A stretch of DNA of 64,000 nucleotides from RYN-230 sp963713815 (lineage in GTDB: Bacteria; Actinomycetota; Actinomycetes; Streptosporangiales; Streptosporangiaceae). The notes below the pieces were generated by a model. The model was not told where the DNA came from. It was given only the letters and a program-made list of their open reading frames with translations, and searched no databases. The position numbers and the translations under genes are program-made. Of the stretch, positions 42,965-51,749 are shown one piece after another. The stretch spans positions 1 through 64,000 of the forward strand of contig CAVQNH010000045.1 of NCBI GenBank assembly GCA_963713815.1, written 5' to 3'. Within the stretch, counting starts at the first letter, position 1. Each line of letters opens with the position of its first letter.

Positions 42965-43411
42965 ATGCAGCAGCACGACCCTCAGGCCCTGGCCGTCGGG
43001 CTCCTGTCGGTGAGCCGGGCCCTGGTGGACGGGATCTCGGCCGGGGTGCACGCCCGCGGCTTCGATGACGTGCGTCCCGCGCACGGCTTCGCGTTCGCCC
43101 GGCTCGCCCCGGACGGCGCGACCATCACCCAGCTCGCCGAGCACCTCGACGTCACCCGGCAGGCCGCGGCCCAGCTCGTGGACGAGCTGATCACCAAGGG
43201 CTACGTCCAGCGCAGCCGCCACCCCGACGACGCCCGGGCCCGGCTGATCACGCTGACTGAGCAGGGCTGGGCCTGTACCCGGGCCGCGGAGGCGGCCATG
43301 GCCGACACCGTGCGCCCGTGGGCCGCCATCCTGGGCGAGCAGCGGCTGCGCGCGCTCCAGGACGATCTGCTCCGCATCGCCCCGGGCGGCCCGCTCCGGC
43401 CGACCTGGTAA
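42965..43411 (+). CDS. MarR-family regulator
   Basis: 148 residues from ATG 42965. Winged helix: ATITQLAEHLDVTRQAAAQLVDELITKGYVQRSRHPDDARARLITLTEQG, with the classical MarR wing (DDARARLITLT). The frame is open far upstream, but the operator lies there, so the short start is right. It likely represses itself and the divergent cupin gene; the ligand is unknown. Confidence 0.92.
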   Translation: MQQHDPQALAVGLLSVSRALVDGISAGVHARGFDDVRPAHGFAFARLAPDGATITQLAEHLDVTRQAAAQLVDELITKGYVQRSRHPDDARARLITLTEQGWACTRAAEAAMADTVRPWAAILGEQRLRALQDDLLRIAPGGPLRPTW

Positions 43412-43451
43412 AGGGCTCGACCGCCCGCAGGGTCCTGGATACCGTGGCCGG

Positions 43452-43970
43452 ATGATGGATTTGCCCGCCGTGCTGCATGCCGCGGGCCCGGATCCGGATC
43501 TGGCCGGGCCGCTGGCCCTGTTCGGCCGGTTCGTCGGGGCCTGGGACATCGAATGGCGCGGCACCGGCCGGGACGGGAAGCCGGCCACCATGAGCGGCGA
43601 CCTGCATTTCGGCTGGGTCCTGGACGGCCGGGCCGTCCAGGACGTGTGGCGGGTGCCCGCGTCCGGCGAGGCGCCGCCCGGGCTGCGGCCGTTTCACGGC
43701 ACCACGCTCCGGTTCTACGACCCGGCGCTGGGCGCGTGGCGGTCGACCTGGATCGACCCGCTCAACGGCCGGGTCCGCCGGTTCATCGGCCGGCCCGAGG
43801 GCGACGACATCGTCCTCGACGGGCTGGACGACGACCCGGCCGAGCGCTGGTCCTTCCGGGACATCACCCCCGGGCCCGCCCCGGAGTCCTTCCGGTGGGC
43901 TGGGGAGGTCTCCACGGACGGCCGCCGGACCTGGCGGCTCGACGAGGAAATGCTCATCCGCCGCCGCTGA
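43452..43970 (+). CDS. unknown protein (lipocalin/DUF1579-like beta fold)
   Basis: 172 residues (ATG 43452 or 43455). Pattern: LFGRFVGAWDIEWRGTGRDGKPATMSGDLHFGWVLDGRAVQDVWRVP, then WRSTWIDPLNGRVRRFIGR. The alternating strands with a GxW near the start suggest a small beta-barrel that binds a hydrophobic ligand; similar actinobacterial proteins are unnamed. No signal peptide. Stands alone between the MarR gene and the sigma-factor gene. Confidence 0.7.
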   Translation: MMDLPAVLHAAGPDPDLAGPLALFGRFVGAWDIEWRGTGRDGKPATMSGDLHFGWVLDGRAVQDVWRVPASGEAPPGLRPFHGTTLRFYDPALGAWRSTWIDPLNGRVRRFIGRPEGDDIVLDGLDDDPAERWSFRDITPGPAPESFRWAGEVSTDGRRTWRLDEEMLIRRR

Positions 43971-44066
43971 CCCAGGGGAGTCCGCTCTCCCCGGCAGAAG
44001 TCCGGCGCCCGGGCGGAACGTGCCGGCCACCTCCTTCGTGCTTGATAGGCGAAAGGAGGACGGCCA

Positions 44067-44591
44067 ATGACGAATGACCGGGCGGTCGCGGAACTGGAGG
44101 AGTTCCTGGCCGAGCGCGCGGACCGGCTGCTGCGCACGGCGGTGCTGCTCACCGGCAGCCGTGAGGCGGGCCAGGACCTGCTGCAGACCGCCCTGGAACG
44201 GCTGCTGCGGCATTGGCGCACGCTGAGCGGTGATCCCGAGGGCTACCTGCGCCGCACGCTCTACAACCTGGCCGCGGACGGGTTTCGCCGGCAGGGACGG
44301 CTGCAGCGCAAGCTGCTCCTGCTGCGCACGGACACGCGGCCGCCGCCGGACGTGACCGCCCAGGTAGATCTGCGCGATGCACTGGTCCGGATGCTGGTCC
44401 AGCTGCCGCCGCGGCAGCGGGCGGTCCTGGTCCTCAGGTACTGGGAGCAGCTGAGCGAGGCCGAGACCGCAGCGGTGCTCGGCTGGCCGGAAGGCACAGT
44501 CAAATCCGCCGCGTCACGGGGGCTGCGGCGGCTGCGCGAGCTGGCCGAGGGCTGGCAACCCACGGAACTTCACGGAACGAAACGGGGCTGA
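44067..44591 (+). CDS. SigE-family ECF RNA polymerase sigma factor
   Basis: 174 residues. Region 2: RADRLLRTAVLLTGSREAGQDLLQTALERLLRHW; region 4: LVQLPPRQRAVLVLRYWEQLSEAETAAVLGWPEGTVKSAASRGLRRL. There is no region 3, as in ECF sigmas. GAAAGGAGG precedes the ATG. The next gene, 6 bp downstream, encodes a single-span membrane protein that is a plausible anti-sigma or coupled sensor. Confidence 0.93.
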   Translation: MTNDRAVAELEEFLAERADRLLRTAVLLTGSREAGQDLLQTALERLLRHWRTLSGDPEGYLRRTLYNLAADGFRRQGRLQRKLLLLRTDTRPPPDVTAQVDLRDALVRMLVQLPPRQRAVLVLRYWEQLSEAETAAVLGWPEGTVKSAASRGLRRLRELAEGWQPTELHGTKRG

Positions 44592-44597
44592 GAAGCA

Positions 44598-45578
44598 ATG
44601 GACATGAAGACAGACGTGGAGGAACTGCTCCGCGACGGCATGGGGCGGTTCACCGAGGGGGTGCGGGCCCCGGCCGGGCTGGCCAGCACGGCCGCCCGGC
44701 TGCGCCGCAGGCGGCGGACCATCCGCGCCGCGGTGGCGTGCGGGACGGCCGCAGTCACGGCTGCGGCTGCGATCGCGACGGTGACCGCGGCAGGCGGCAG
44801 CGCGTCGCGGGCACCCGCGACCGTGACCCAGACGCATGAGGTCGCGTATGTGGTGAACCGGGTCAAGGCCGCACTCACCACCGAGAACCTGGTGTTCCAG
44901 GGGAAGACAACCGGCACCTACGGGCCGAGCACCACCTGGGCCTACGGCCACCGGTGGCGGTGGGAGGAGTTCACCGGGAAAGCCTGCCGGCACGCGCTGC
45001 CCAGTGGCGATTGCACGCACCGCGGCGGATCTGAGCGCTACCTGGCTACTGGGACCGCCCGGGCCGGCGGGAAGCTTACCGGCGCCTACGTTACCTACTA
45101 CAACCACGAGTACAGTCTGTCGCCGATCACCACGACCCTGCCCACCAGCGCCTGCTCGAGGACAGCCAGGCTCGAGATGAGCGGCCCCGGAGTAACCCCG
45201 GGCGCCCACTGGGCGGACTTCATCAACGCGACGCTCGCCTGCGGAGCCGCCAAGGTGACTGGGCATGTCTGGATCAAAGGCGTGCAGACCATCCAGATCA
45301 CCGGAAAGCCGATCACAGTCCGGCTGCCCCCGGGGGAAGCCAAGGCGGTCCGGGAAAAGTGGGCGCGAGACGGGTGGACCCTGTACGTGGACCCCAGCAC
45401 GTACCTTCCAGTGCGGATAACCGGCTGGAACGTGACATTCGGCGGCCCGGCGTCCCGCACGTCCGGTTCGGAAGTGATGGATGTGCGGTGGCTGAAGCCG
45501 ACGGCGGCCAACATCGCCAAGGCGACGATCACCATCCCGCCCGGCTTCCGCCAGGTGGCGTCGCCGGCCAGCCAGTAG
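44598..45578 (+). CDS. single-span membrane protein, putative sigma-factor partner
   Basis: 326 residues: a short cytoplasmic N-terminus (MDMKTDVEELLRDGMGRFTEGV) with a basic patch (RLRRRRRTIR), one helix (AVACGTAAVTAAAAIATVTAAG) and a ~250-residue outer domain with several Cys (AFxGKACRHALPSGDCTH region, TSACSRT, LACGAAK) that may form disulfides. Co-transcribed with the ECF sigma gene. The N-terminus matches a common pattern of proteins downstream of SigE-family sigmas, but no zinc-anti-sigma HxxxCxxC motif is seen. Confidence 0.7.
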   Translation: MDMKTDVEELLRDGMGRFTEGVRAPAGLASTAARLRRRRRTIRAAVACGTAAVTAAAAIATVTAAGGSASRAPATVTQTHEVAYVVNRVKAALTTENLVFQGKTTGTYGPSTTWAYGHRWRWEEFTGKACRHALPSGDCTHRGGSERYLATGTARAGGKLTGAYVTYYNHEYSLSPITTTLPTSACSRTARLEMSGPGVTPGAHWADFINATLACGAAKVTGHVWIKGVQTIQITGKPITVRLPPGEAKAVREKWARDGWTLYVDPSTYLPVRITGWNVTFGGPASRTSGSEVMDVRWLKPTAANIAKATITIPPGFRQVASPASQ

Positions 45579-45611
45579 CGGCGCCCCCGGCACCACTCGC
45601 CCACGACCACT

Positions 45612-45641
45612 GCCCGCCCGGCGCTCCAGCGCCGGGCGGGC
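45612..45641 (+). terminator. terminator hairpin
   Basis: Perfect 14-bp stem GCCCGCCCGGCGCT / AGCGCCGGGCGGGC with a 2-base loop, 33 bases after the sigma operon. Confidence 0.8.
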
Positions 45642-45698
45642 CGTGCGCGCCCGGGGCCGCGGCCGAGCGGCCGGCATGGTTTAGCCTGATCCAGGCCT

Positions 45699-46577
45699 AT
45701 GCCCGCCGTAGTGATCATCATCAATCGCACCCGGATCCGGGACCTGTCCCGGTTCCGGCGTCAGTGCTGCCTAGCAGCCCGCGCGGCGGGCTGGGAACCG
45801 GTCCTCGCCGAGACCAGCCCTCGTGATCACGGCCTGGGCCTGGCCCGGGACGCGCTCACTGCCGGAGCCCGCCTGGTCGTCGCGGCCGGTGGCGACGGCA
45901 CCGTCCGGGCCTGCGCGCACGCGCTGGCCGGCACCGGGGTGCCGCTGGCCATCGTGCCGCGCGGCACGGCCAACCTGGCCGCCCGGGCGCTGGGGATCCC
46001 GTCCCGGCTGGACGCCGCCCTCGCGGCCGGGTTCGGCGGCCGGGACCGGCAGGTCGACCTGGCCGAGGCCGAAGGGATGCTGTTCGCCGCCATGGCCGGG
46101 ATCGGGCTCGACGCCGCGGTCGTGGACGGCACTCCTGACCTGCTCAAGCGTCACTTCGGCTGGCTGGCCTACGCGGCGGGCGGGGTGACCCGGCTGGCCG
46201 GGCAGCACCGCATGTTCACCGTGCGCCTGGACGGGGGGCCGCCGCTGACCCGGCGGGCCAGGTCAGTGGTGGTGGGCAACGCCGGGCTGCTGCCGGGCGG
46301 CTTCGCGCTGCTGCCGGACGCCCGGCTCGACGACGGCCTGCTCGACATCGGGATCCTGGCCCCCGCGGGCCCGGCCGGCTGGGGCCGGGTGGCCCGGCGC
46401 GTGATCACCGGCAGCCGCCACGACGACCTGAACCTGCAGCGCTACCGGGCGCGCCGGATCGAGATCGAGACCGATGTGAAGCTGCCGCGCGAGGTCAACG
46501 GGGAGATCATCACCGCGAGCCGGTCCCTGACGGTCACCCTCCGCCCGGGTGCGCTGCTGGTCAGGGTGCCCGCGTAG
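45699..46577 (+). CDS. diacylglycerol/sphingosine-kinase-type lipid kinase (YegS/DgkB family)
   Basis: 292 residues. The nucleotide loop VVAAGGDGTVRACAHAL (GGDGT) and the PRGTANLAARALGIP block (variant of GTxNxxA) mark the DAGK catalytic domain. The C-terminal beta domain ends in DVKLPREVNGEII, close to the family's DGE segment. It phosphorylates a lipid such as diacylglycerol, probably at the membrane surface. Single gene with an ATG at 45699 and no strong ribosome site. Confidence 0.92.
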   Translation: MPAVVIIINRTRIRDLSRFRRQCCLAARAAGWEPVLAETSPRDHGLGLARDALTAGARLVVAAGGDGTVRACAHALAGTGVPLAIVPRGTANLAARALGIPSRLDAALAAGFGGRDRQVDLAEAEGMLFAAMAGIGLDAAVVDGTPDLLKRHFGWLAYAAGGVTRLAGQHRMFTVRLDGGPPLTRRARSVVVGNAGLLPGGFALLPDARLDDGLLDIGILAPAGPAGWGRVARRVITGSRHDDLNLQRYRARRIEIETDVKLPREVNGEIITASRSLTVTLRPGALLVRVPA

Positions 46578-46636
46578 CCCCTGGGACTGGTGAGTTAGAG
46601 ATCGCCTAGGGCGGGAAGTGCGCAGGGAGCACGCCG

Positions 46637-47174
46637 ATGGCCGGTGCCCTTCCCCCGGAGGTGGATGACGTGGAGATCAAGATGGCGCTGTTCCTGCCCC
46701 GCGACGCTGCGAGCGTGCCGGTCAGCCGCCAGGTCCTCGATGGCTGCCTGGAGACCCTCGGCGTGACTCCCGACACCCGGACCGACATCGCCCTGGCCCT
46801 GAGCGAAGCGTGCGCCAATGTCGTCCAGCACGCGGGGCCCGGGATGGAGTACGAGGTGCTCGCCACGACCGGGGACGGGCCGGTGCGTCATCGAGGTGGT
46901 CAACACGGTGAACCGTGGCGACCCCCCGGCGGCGCCCGCGGATCTGGCGCCTGCCCTGGCGGCAGAGCCCGCAGGCGCGAAACTGGGGCCGCCCTCGGCC
47001 GAGCCGGTTCCGGCGACCGCCGAGCACGGCCGCGGCCTGAAGATCATCGACGCGCTGACCGACAACCTCCAGCTGACCGGCGATGGCCGGGCCGGTACCA
47101 CGGTGCACTTCGAGAAGGTCCTGAGCTGGATCCCCGGCGCGGCCGGCGAGCACCTGTTCAGCGCCCACGCCTAG
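46637..47174 (+). CDS. RsbW/SpoIIAB-like ATP-binding protein (one frameshift)
   Basis: About 179 residues in two frames. The first has PVSRQVLDGCLETLGVTPDTRTDIALALSEACANVVQHAG (N-box of HATPase_c anti-sigma kinases). Near 46883 one base shifts; the second frame continues CVIEVVNTVN and EHGRGLKIIDALTDNLQL (G-box), then GTTVHFEKVL. An ~35-residue Ala/Pro-rich insert lies between the boxes. Such proteins usually pair with an STAS anti-anti-sigma factor; none is adjacent. Start ATG 46637 with GGGAG. Confidence 0.82.
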
Positions 47175-47181
47175 CGCCGGC

Positions 47182-47793
47182 TCAGCCTGGTGCGTACGGC
47201 TGGGCCCACTGGCCGTGGTGCAGGACATCCGCCGCCGGACGGCGCCGGTCACGCAGGTCGCGGGGCGGCTCGTCGCTGTAGCCGACGGAGATGGCCCCGA
47301 TCGGGGTGAACTCCGGCGGCACGCCGAACTCCGCGCGGAAGGCGCCGATCCGGTCGGCCGGGAGCCCGAAGAAGCACGCGCCGAGCCCGGCATCTACCAC
47401 GGTCAGCAGCATCTGCAGGGCCGCGAACCCGGTGTCGATATCCCAGTACGGGGCCGGCCAGAAGGCGTCGCTGCGATCGGTGTGCCCCTTGTCCGGCAGG
47501 GCGTAGCGGTCCAGGTAGGCGTCCTTGTTCGAGTGCGGCACGATCACCAGCGGAGCCTCCACCCGCGCCGCGAAATAGTCGTCCGGATCGTCCACAGGCC
47601 GGACCGCATCGCGGAACCGGGCCACGTCGGCCGGATCGTCCAGGACCAGGAACGCCCAGCCCTGTGAGAACCCGGCGGACGGCGCGCGGAGGCCGTTCTG
47701 CAGAATGCGGTCCACCACGTCTGGCGGGACCGGGCGGTCCGTGTCGTACCGGCGCACCATCCGACGCCGCCGGATCACGTCCTGGAATTCCAT
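47182..47793 (-). CDS. nitroreductase-family protein
   Basis: 203 residues from ATG 47793 (three codons after a possible GTG). FMN-binding blocks: RRRRMVRRYDTDRPVP (N-terminal Arg-rich phosphate site), NGLRAPSAGFSQGWAFLVLDD and DAGLGACFFGLPAD. Probably an NAD(P)H-dependent flavin reductase; F420 and nicotinamide use cannot be separated. Convergent with the RsbW-like gene. Confidence 0.9.
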   Translation of the reverse strand: MEFQDVIRRRRMVRRYDTDRPVPPDVVDRILQNGLRAPSAGFSQGWAFLVLDDPADVARFRDAVRPVDDPDDYFAARVEAPLVIVPHSNKDAYLDRYALPDKGHTDRSDAFWPAPYWDIDTGFAALQMLLTVVDAGLGACFFGLPADRIGAFRAEFGVPPEFTPIGAISVGYSDEPPRDLRDRRRPAADVLHHGQWAQPYAPG

Positions 47794-47811
47794 GCCCGCC
47801 ACCCTAGAGGG

Positions 47812-48198
47812 CTAGCCGGCGGCGCTCTCATGCAGCACGGCCAGGACGTTGCCGGCCGGGTCCCGGAACCAGGCGATGTCCGGCCCGTAGCCCCGGCTGA
47901 TCCCCTTGCTGTCCTGCGCCAGCCCGTCGTAGCGCTCGAACAGCACGCCCCGCGCGCTCAGCTCATCCACGGCCGCGTCGATGTCGTCGACGGGGAAGTT
48001 CAGGATCGTGTAGTCCGCCGGGACGTGGCCGGGCTTGGGGTAGACGAGCGTGTCCCGGCCGCCCGCCAGGTGCAGCGTCAGCAGGCCGTTCCGCTCCGAG
48101 GTGTTGATGCCGAGTACGTCGCCGTAGAACTTCTGCGCCGCCTGCAGGTCGCCGACGGCGAACCCGCTGAAGGCCCTGGTGTTCGCGAACATGGCCAT
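47812..48198 (-). CDS. VOC (glyoxalase/bleomycin-resistance) family protein
   Basis: 128 residues from ATG 48198 (GAGAGGAG upstream). A two-repeat VOC fold: FSGFAVGDLQAAQKFYGDVLGI and DIDAAVDELSARGVLFERYDG, ending WFRDPAGNVLAVLHE with the metal-ligand Glu. Co-directional with the nitroreductase gene 18 bp downstream, so a two-gene unit. The substrate is unknown. Confidence 0.9.
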   Translation of the reverse strand: MAMFANTRAFSGFAVGDLQAAQKFYGDVLGINTSERNGLLTLHLAGGRDTLVYPKPGHVPADYTILNFPVDDIDAAVDELSARGVLFERYDGLAQDSKGISRGYGPDIAWFRDPAGNVLAVLHESAAG

Positions 48199-48473
48199 GC
48201 CGCTCCTCTCGTGGATGGACTCCATGGTTGAGACGATCCTCATGGGCCGGAGTCACCGCTCCGTGACCAGGGTCCCGCGCGAGAGCGACACGCCAGCGCG
48301 GTGACCGGCCGGGGTCACCCGCGCGGGGCGCCCGGCCCGGTACCGTTTGACCCGCATCGGGCCGGGTAGCCGCGTGATCAAGATCAAGACCGGCCATGGT
48401 GATGCCGCCCTGGACCACTGCGGGCATGGGTTGCCTGCGCCGAGCAGAGGAGCCTGCCGTACCGGAGGAGAAC

Positions 48474-48746
48474 ATGAGTCATCGGGCGCCGTGGCCGCAC
48501 AATCGTGCGGCCGGGCCGCGGGAGTTCCTGCCGCACCAGACCTCGCTGCACCAGACCTCGCCGCACCAGTCCCTGCCGCACCGTACGCCGGGGGCCAGCA
48601 ATCCCGGGTGGGACGAGCCCGCCAGCCGCCCGGCCTTCCTGGAGTACATCCGCCTGGACGGACCGGAGCTGGCCGGGGAGACCGGATTCCCGCCGCCCCC
48701 CGAGGTTCTCGACCGCGTACTGGACGCGCTCAGAAAGCTCAGTTAG
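48474..48746 (+). CDS. small unknown protein with HQTS repeats
   Basis: 90 residues from ATG 48474 behind GGAGGA. The N-terminal half is low complexity with LPHQTSLHQTSPHQSLPH repeats; the C-terminal half (PAFLEYIRLDGPELAGETGFPPPPEVLDRVLDAL) looks like a real helix-forming region. Soluble; no family recognised. Confidence 0.6.
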   Translation: MSHRAPWPHNRAAGPREFLPHQTSLHQTSPHQSLPHRTPGASNPGWDEPASRPAFLEYIRLDGPELAGETGFPPPPEVLDRVLDALRKLS

Positions 48747-48789
48747 CCAGAAGGGTTACCCCGGTAGCCCTTCGCGGGTGCCGGCCGCC

Positions 48790-48996
48790 CTACGAGCCGG
48801 ACTGCGCCGGGCGGCTGTTTTTGGCGTGGCGGCGGCGACGGCCCGGCCTGCTGATCGCCGGGCCCGGCGCCGGGAGCCGCGGGTCGAACAGCCATCCGGC
48901 GTGCAGCTTCTGCTCGACGGCGTGGAACACGGGCGTGTCCGTGGGGTGGGAGGCGAAGTCCCGGTACTGATAGGGGGTGTGGTGGAGGGTAGCCAT
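48790..48996 (-). CDS. possible small unknown protein
   Basis: 68 residues from ATG 48996: MATLHHTPYQYRDFASHPTDTPVFHAVEQKLHAGW onward, then a basic tail. The aromatic- and His-rich start looks coding, but there is no clear ribosome site and no recognised relative. Low certainty. Confidence 0.35.
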   Translation of the reverse strand: MATLHHTPYQYRDFASHPTDTPVFHAVEQKLHAGWLFDPRLPAPGPAISRPGRRRRHAKNSRPAQSGS

Positions 48997-49118
48997 GCCC
49001 GCAGTACACCGCCTGCCGGGCCGCAGATCGAGCATGGAACGGCTCCCGCCAGCCTTCCCGAATCCGGCGGATGTCGGCCCATCCGGTGACGGTCGGGGCC
49101 ACCTGGGAGAATGCCGCC

Positions 49119-50385
49119 GTGCCTCGCCATCATCGTGGACCGTTCCGCGACATGCCGGCCGAGGTGGCCATCCTCACGGCGGTCTCCTTCACGGTCGCGC
49201 TCGGGTTCGGGATCGTGGCCCCGGATATCCCGGCGTTCGCCCGGCACTTCGGGGTCAGCACCGCCGCGGCGGCCAGCGTCGTCAGTGCGTTTGCCCTGCT
49301 TCGGGTGCTCGGGGCCCTGCCAGCCGGCCGTCTGGTGGACCGCTTCGGCGAGCGCCGGGTCATGGCGGCCGGTATCACGGTCGTCGCGGCCAGCAGCATC
49401 CTGGCCGGGTTCTCCGGATCGTTCGCGGAACTGATCGTGCTGCGCGGGATCGGCGGCCTGGGATCGGCGATGTTCAGCGTCAGCGCCCAGACCCTGCTGC
49501 TCATGAGCGTGCCCGCCGATCAGCGGGGCCGGGCCAGCGGCCTGTTCTCGGGCGGTTTCCTCGTGGGCAGCATCAGTGGCCCCGCGATTGGCGGCCTCCT
49601 GGCGGCCTGGTCGCTGCGGGCCCCGTTTTTCGTCTACGGCGGCATGCTCGTCGTTCCCGCGGTGATCGCCGCGGTCGTGCTGCGGGACCCGGCCCGGCGT
49701 GACCCGGGCCGCGATGGTCCGCGGGTGGCGTCGCCGTTCGCCGGGGTCGGCCGTGCGCTGCGGAGCCGGGCCTTCCGGGCGGCAGCGTCGGCCAACCTGG
49801 CGGACGGGTTCGCGGCCGTGGGGGTGCGCAGCGCCATCGTGCCGCTGTTCGTCCGCGACGTCCTGCACCGGTCCGCGGTGTGGACGGGTATCGGATTTCT
49901 CGTGGTCGCCGTGCTGAACGCCGCGGCGCTCCTGCCCGCCGGGTGGGCGGCCGACCGGCTGGGCCGGCGGCCGGTCATCGTGGCCGGCTGCTCGGTGTCA
50001 GCCGCCGGCCTGGTCATGCTGGCGCGTGCTGCCGGGGCTGTGGGGCTACCTGACCGCGCTGGCCGTACTCGGGCTGGGATCCGGGCTGCTCGACGTGGCG
50101 CCGGCGGCGATGATCGGCGACCTCCTGGGTGGCCAGGACGGCCAGGGCGGCACCGTGGTCGCCACGTACCAGATGGCCGGGGACGCGGGGACCGTCGCCG
50201 GGCCGGTCACGGCGGGGTACCTCGTGGACACCATCTCCTACGGTGCCGCCTTCGGCCTGGCCGCCGGGGTTCTGGGCGTGGCCGCCGTTCTCGGGTTCTT
50301 CGCGCCGGAAACCCGGTCGCCGGGCCCTGCCGCCGTGCCCGAGGCCGCCCATAGCGCCGGAATTGAGGACCGTGGCCGCGAGTAG
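49119..50385 (+). CDS. MFS transporter (one frameshift)
   Basis: GTG 49119 (GGGAG upstream) opens a 12-helix major-facilitator protein: GVSTAAAASVVSAFALLRVLGALPAGRLVDRFGERRVM (motif A region), SAQTLLLMSVPADQRGRASGLFSGGFLVG. Near 50028 a single base shifts the frame, and the last four helices follow in the second frame (LWGYLTALAVLGLGSGLLDVAPAAMIGDLLG). A drug or metabolite exporter is likely. Confidence 0.88.
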
Positions 50386-50414
50386 ACGGCCGATCCCGGG
50401 ACACTTGTCGGGCC

Positions 50415-50663
50415 ATGACGACATCGAGCGAGCACGCGGACCCTTCAGCTCAGGCGGCGCCGGCTGGCATGAGCCTGCAGTCGGACGAGGCCAAGGCCAC
50501 GGTCGAGGAGATCAAGGCCGAGAATGCGGCCCTGAAGCAGGCCGACCGGGCCGCGGAGGCGCAGGCGGAGGCGGCGGCCGAGCAGGCCAAGCAGCTGGCC
50601 GAGGTGACCGAGGAAGTGCTGGAGGAGCTCAAGGAGATCAAGGAAGGCGCCGACCAGGCGTAA
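50415..50663 (+). CDS. small acidic coiled-coil protein
   Basis: 82 residues, almost all helix-forming: SDEAKATVEEIKAENAALKQADRAAEAQAEAAAEQAKQLAEVTEEVLEEL shows Leu/Ala heptads. No hydrophobic span. Function unknown; start ATG 50415. Confidence 0.65.
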   Translation: MTTSSEHADPSAQAAPAGMSLQSDEAKATVEEIKAENAALKQADRAAEAQAEAAAEQAKQLAEVTEEVLEELKEIKEGADQA

Positions 50664-50777
50664 CGATGGTGGCGGCGGCAGCGGAGGTCGTTCGGCGCAT
50701 GTTCCGGATCACCATTTGTCCGGGCTGGGCTAGTGTCAGACCATCGCGTAGGACGATTCCCTTCCGGGATCTACGCT

Positions 50778-51365
50778 GTGACGGTGGAGAGAATTAGCGA
50801 TGGTTTCTTGTCGCGGCGGCCGTTGATTGCCGGGGACCTTCCCATGCTGGCCGAGTGGTTGCGAGAGCCCCAGGTCGCCCGGTGGTGGAATCATGAGACA
50901 ACCCTTGAGGCGGTCGAGCGCGACTTCGGCGCGAGTACGCGAGGCGAGGAGCCGGGGGAAGACCTCCTCGTTCTCCTCGACGGCCGGCCAATCGGCCTGC
51001 TGCAGCGCTCGGCGATTTGCGACTACCCCCAGGATCTCACGAAATTCTCGGCAGTTATCGAGGTGCCAGCCGGCGCCGTCGAGCTTGACTACCTCATCGC
51101 GGACCCAGCGCTGCGCGGTCGCGGTCTCGGATCCCGCATGATCGCTGCGGCCGTTGAGGACACCTGGAACTCGTATTCTGATGCGCCCGCGGTGCTTGTC
51201 GCCGTGGTGGCCGCCAATGTGGCCTCCTGGCGTGCGCTGGAGAAGGCTGGCTTGAAGCGGGTCGCTGAAGGCCCGATGTCGCCCGACAACCCGATTGATG
51301 ATGCGCTGCATTACATCTACCGTGTTGACCGGCCTGGCGCCGCCTCGCCGGCCTTTAGGCGCTGA
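50778..51365 (+). CDS. GNAT acetyltransferase, AAC(6')-like
   Basis: 195 residues from GTG 50778 (GTG 50733 and 50784 are alternatives). The N-terminal LREPQVARWWNHE and GRPIGLLQRSAICDYP resemble aminoglycoside 6'-N-acetyltransferases; the acetyl-CoA loop LRGRGLGSRMI and NVASWRALEKAGLKRV complete the GNAT fold. The substrate is unproven. Codons are visibly less GC-biased than in neighbours (ATT, GAT, TTG, GAA), hinting at acquisition; a tRNA gene lies 230 bp downstream. Confidence 0.85.
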   Translation: MTVERISDGFLSRRPLIAGDLPMLAEWLREPQVARWWNHETTLEAVERDFGASTRGEEPGEDLLVLLDGRPIGLLQRSAICDYPQDLTKFSAVIEVPAGAVELDYLIADPALRGRGLGSRMIAAAVEDTWNSYSDAPAVLVAVVAANVASWRALEKAGLKRVAEGPMSPDNPIDDALHYIYRVDRPGAASPAFRR

Positions 51366-51452
51366 CACGTACTAACGAATCGCCTGCGCGGACGGACCTC
51401 GGAGCTACTAATTTCGCAGTCGGCAAGAGGATGTACTCACTGAGCACCTGGT

Positions 51453-51492
51453 CCTGCCCGTCGTCCTCGCAGGCGCAAAGACGACGGGCAGG
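51453..51492. terminator. strong hairpin between acetyltransferase and tRNA-Lys
   Basis: 13-bp perfect stem CCTGCCCGTCGTC / GACGACGGGCAGG with a 14-base loop. It can stop transcripts from both sides: the acetyltransferase (+) and tRNA-Lys (-). Confidence 0.6.
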
Positions 51493-51591
51493 AGGACGAC
51501 GAATGACGGCCGCTGCTGCTCGCGTTGCTGCTTGGCTGGCCTGGTGGCTGGCAACCCGGTTGTCCTTCGTCCCGTTGACCTGGGAAGCTGC

Positions 51592-51666
51592 TGGTGGCGC
51601 GCCTGGGGCTCGAACCCAGAACCGACGGATTAAAAGTCCGCTGCTCTACCATTGAGCTAACGCGCC
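51592..51666 (-). tRNA. tRNA-Lys (anticodon TTT)
   Basis: Full cloverleaf on the minus strand: acceptor GGCGCGT/GCGCGCC, D arm GCTC-AATGGTA-GAGC, anticodon loop CTTTTAA giving TTT (Lys), T arm CTGGG-TTCGAGC-CCCAG and an encoded CCA tail (51592-51594). Confidence 0.97.
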
Positions 51667-51749
51667 GATGAGGCAGCCAGGCCGGCACCTCGAAGGAAGC
51701 GTACCGACTGGAAGGCTCATCCGCGTAGCGGCGGGTGCCCCGGAACTGG

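Noticed and set aside
51431..51655. 74-codon plus-strand frame across the tRNA-Lys
   Set aside because: It runs through a perfect tRNA gene on the other strand and a hairpin; no ribosome site or family.
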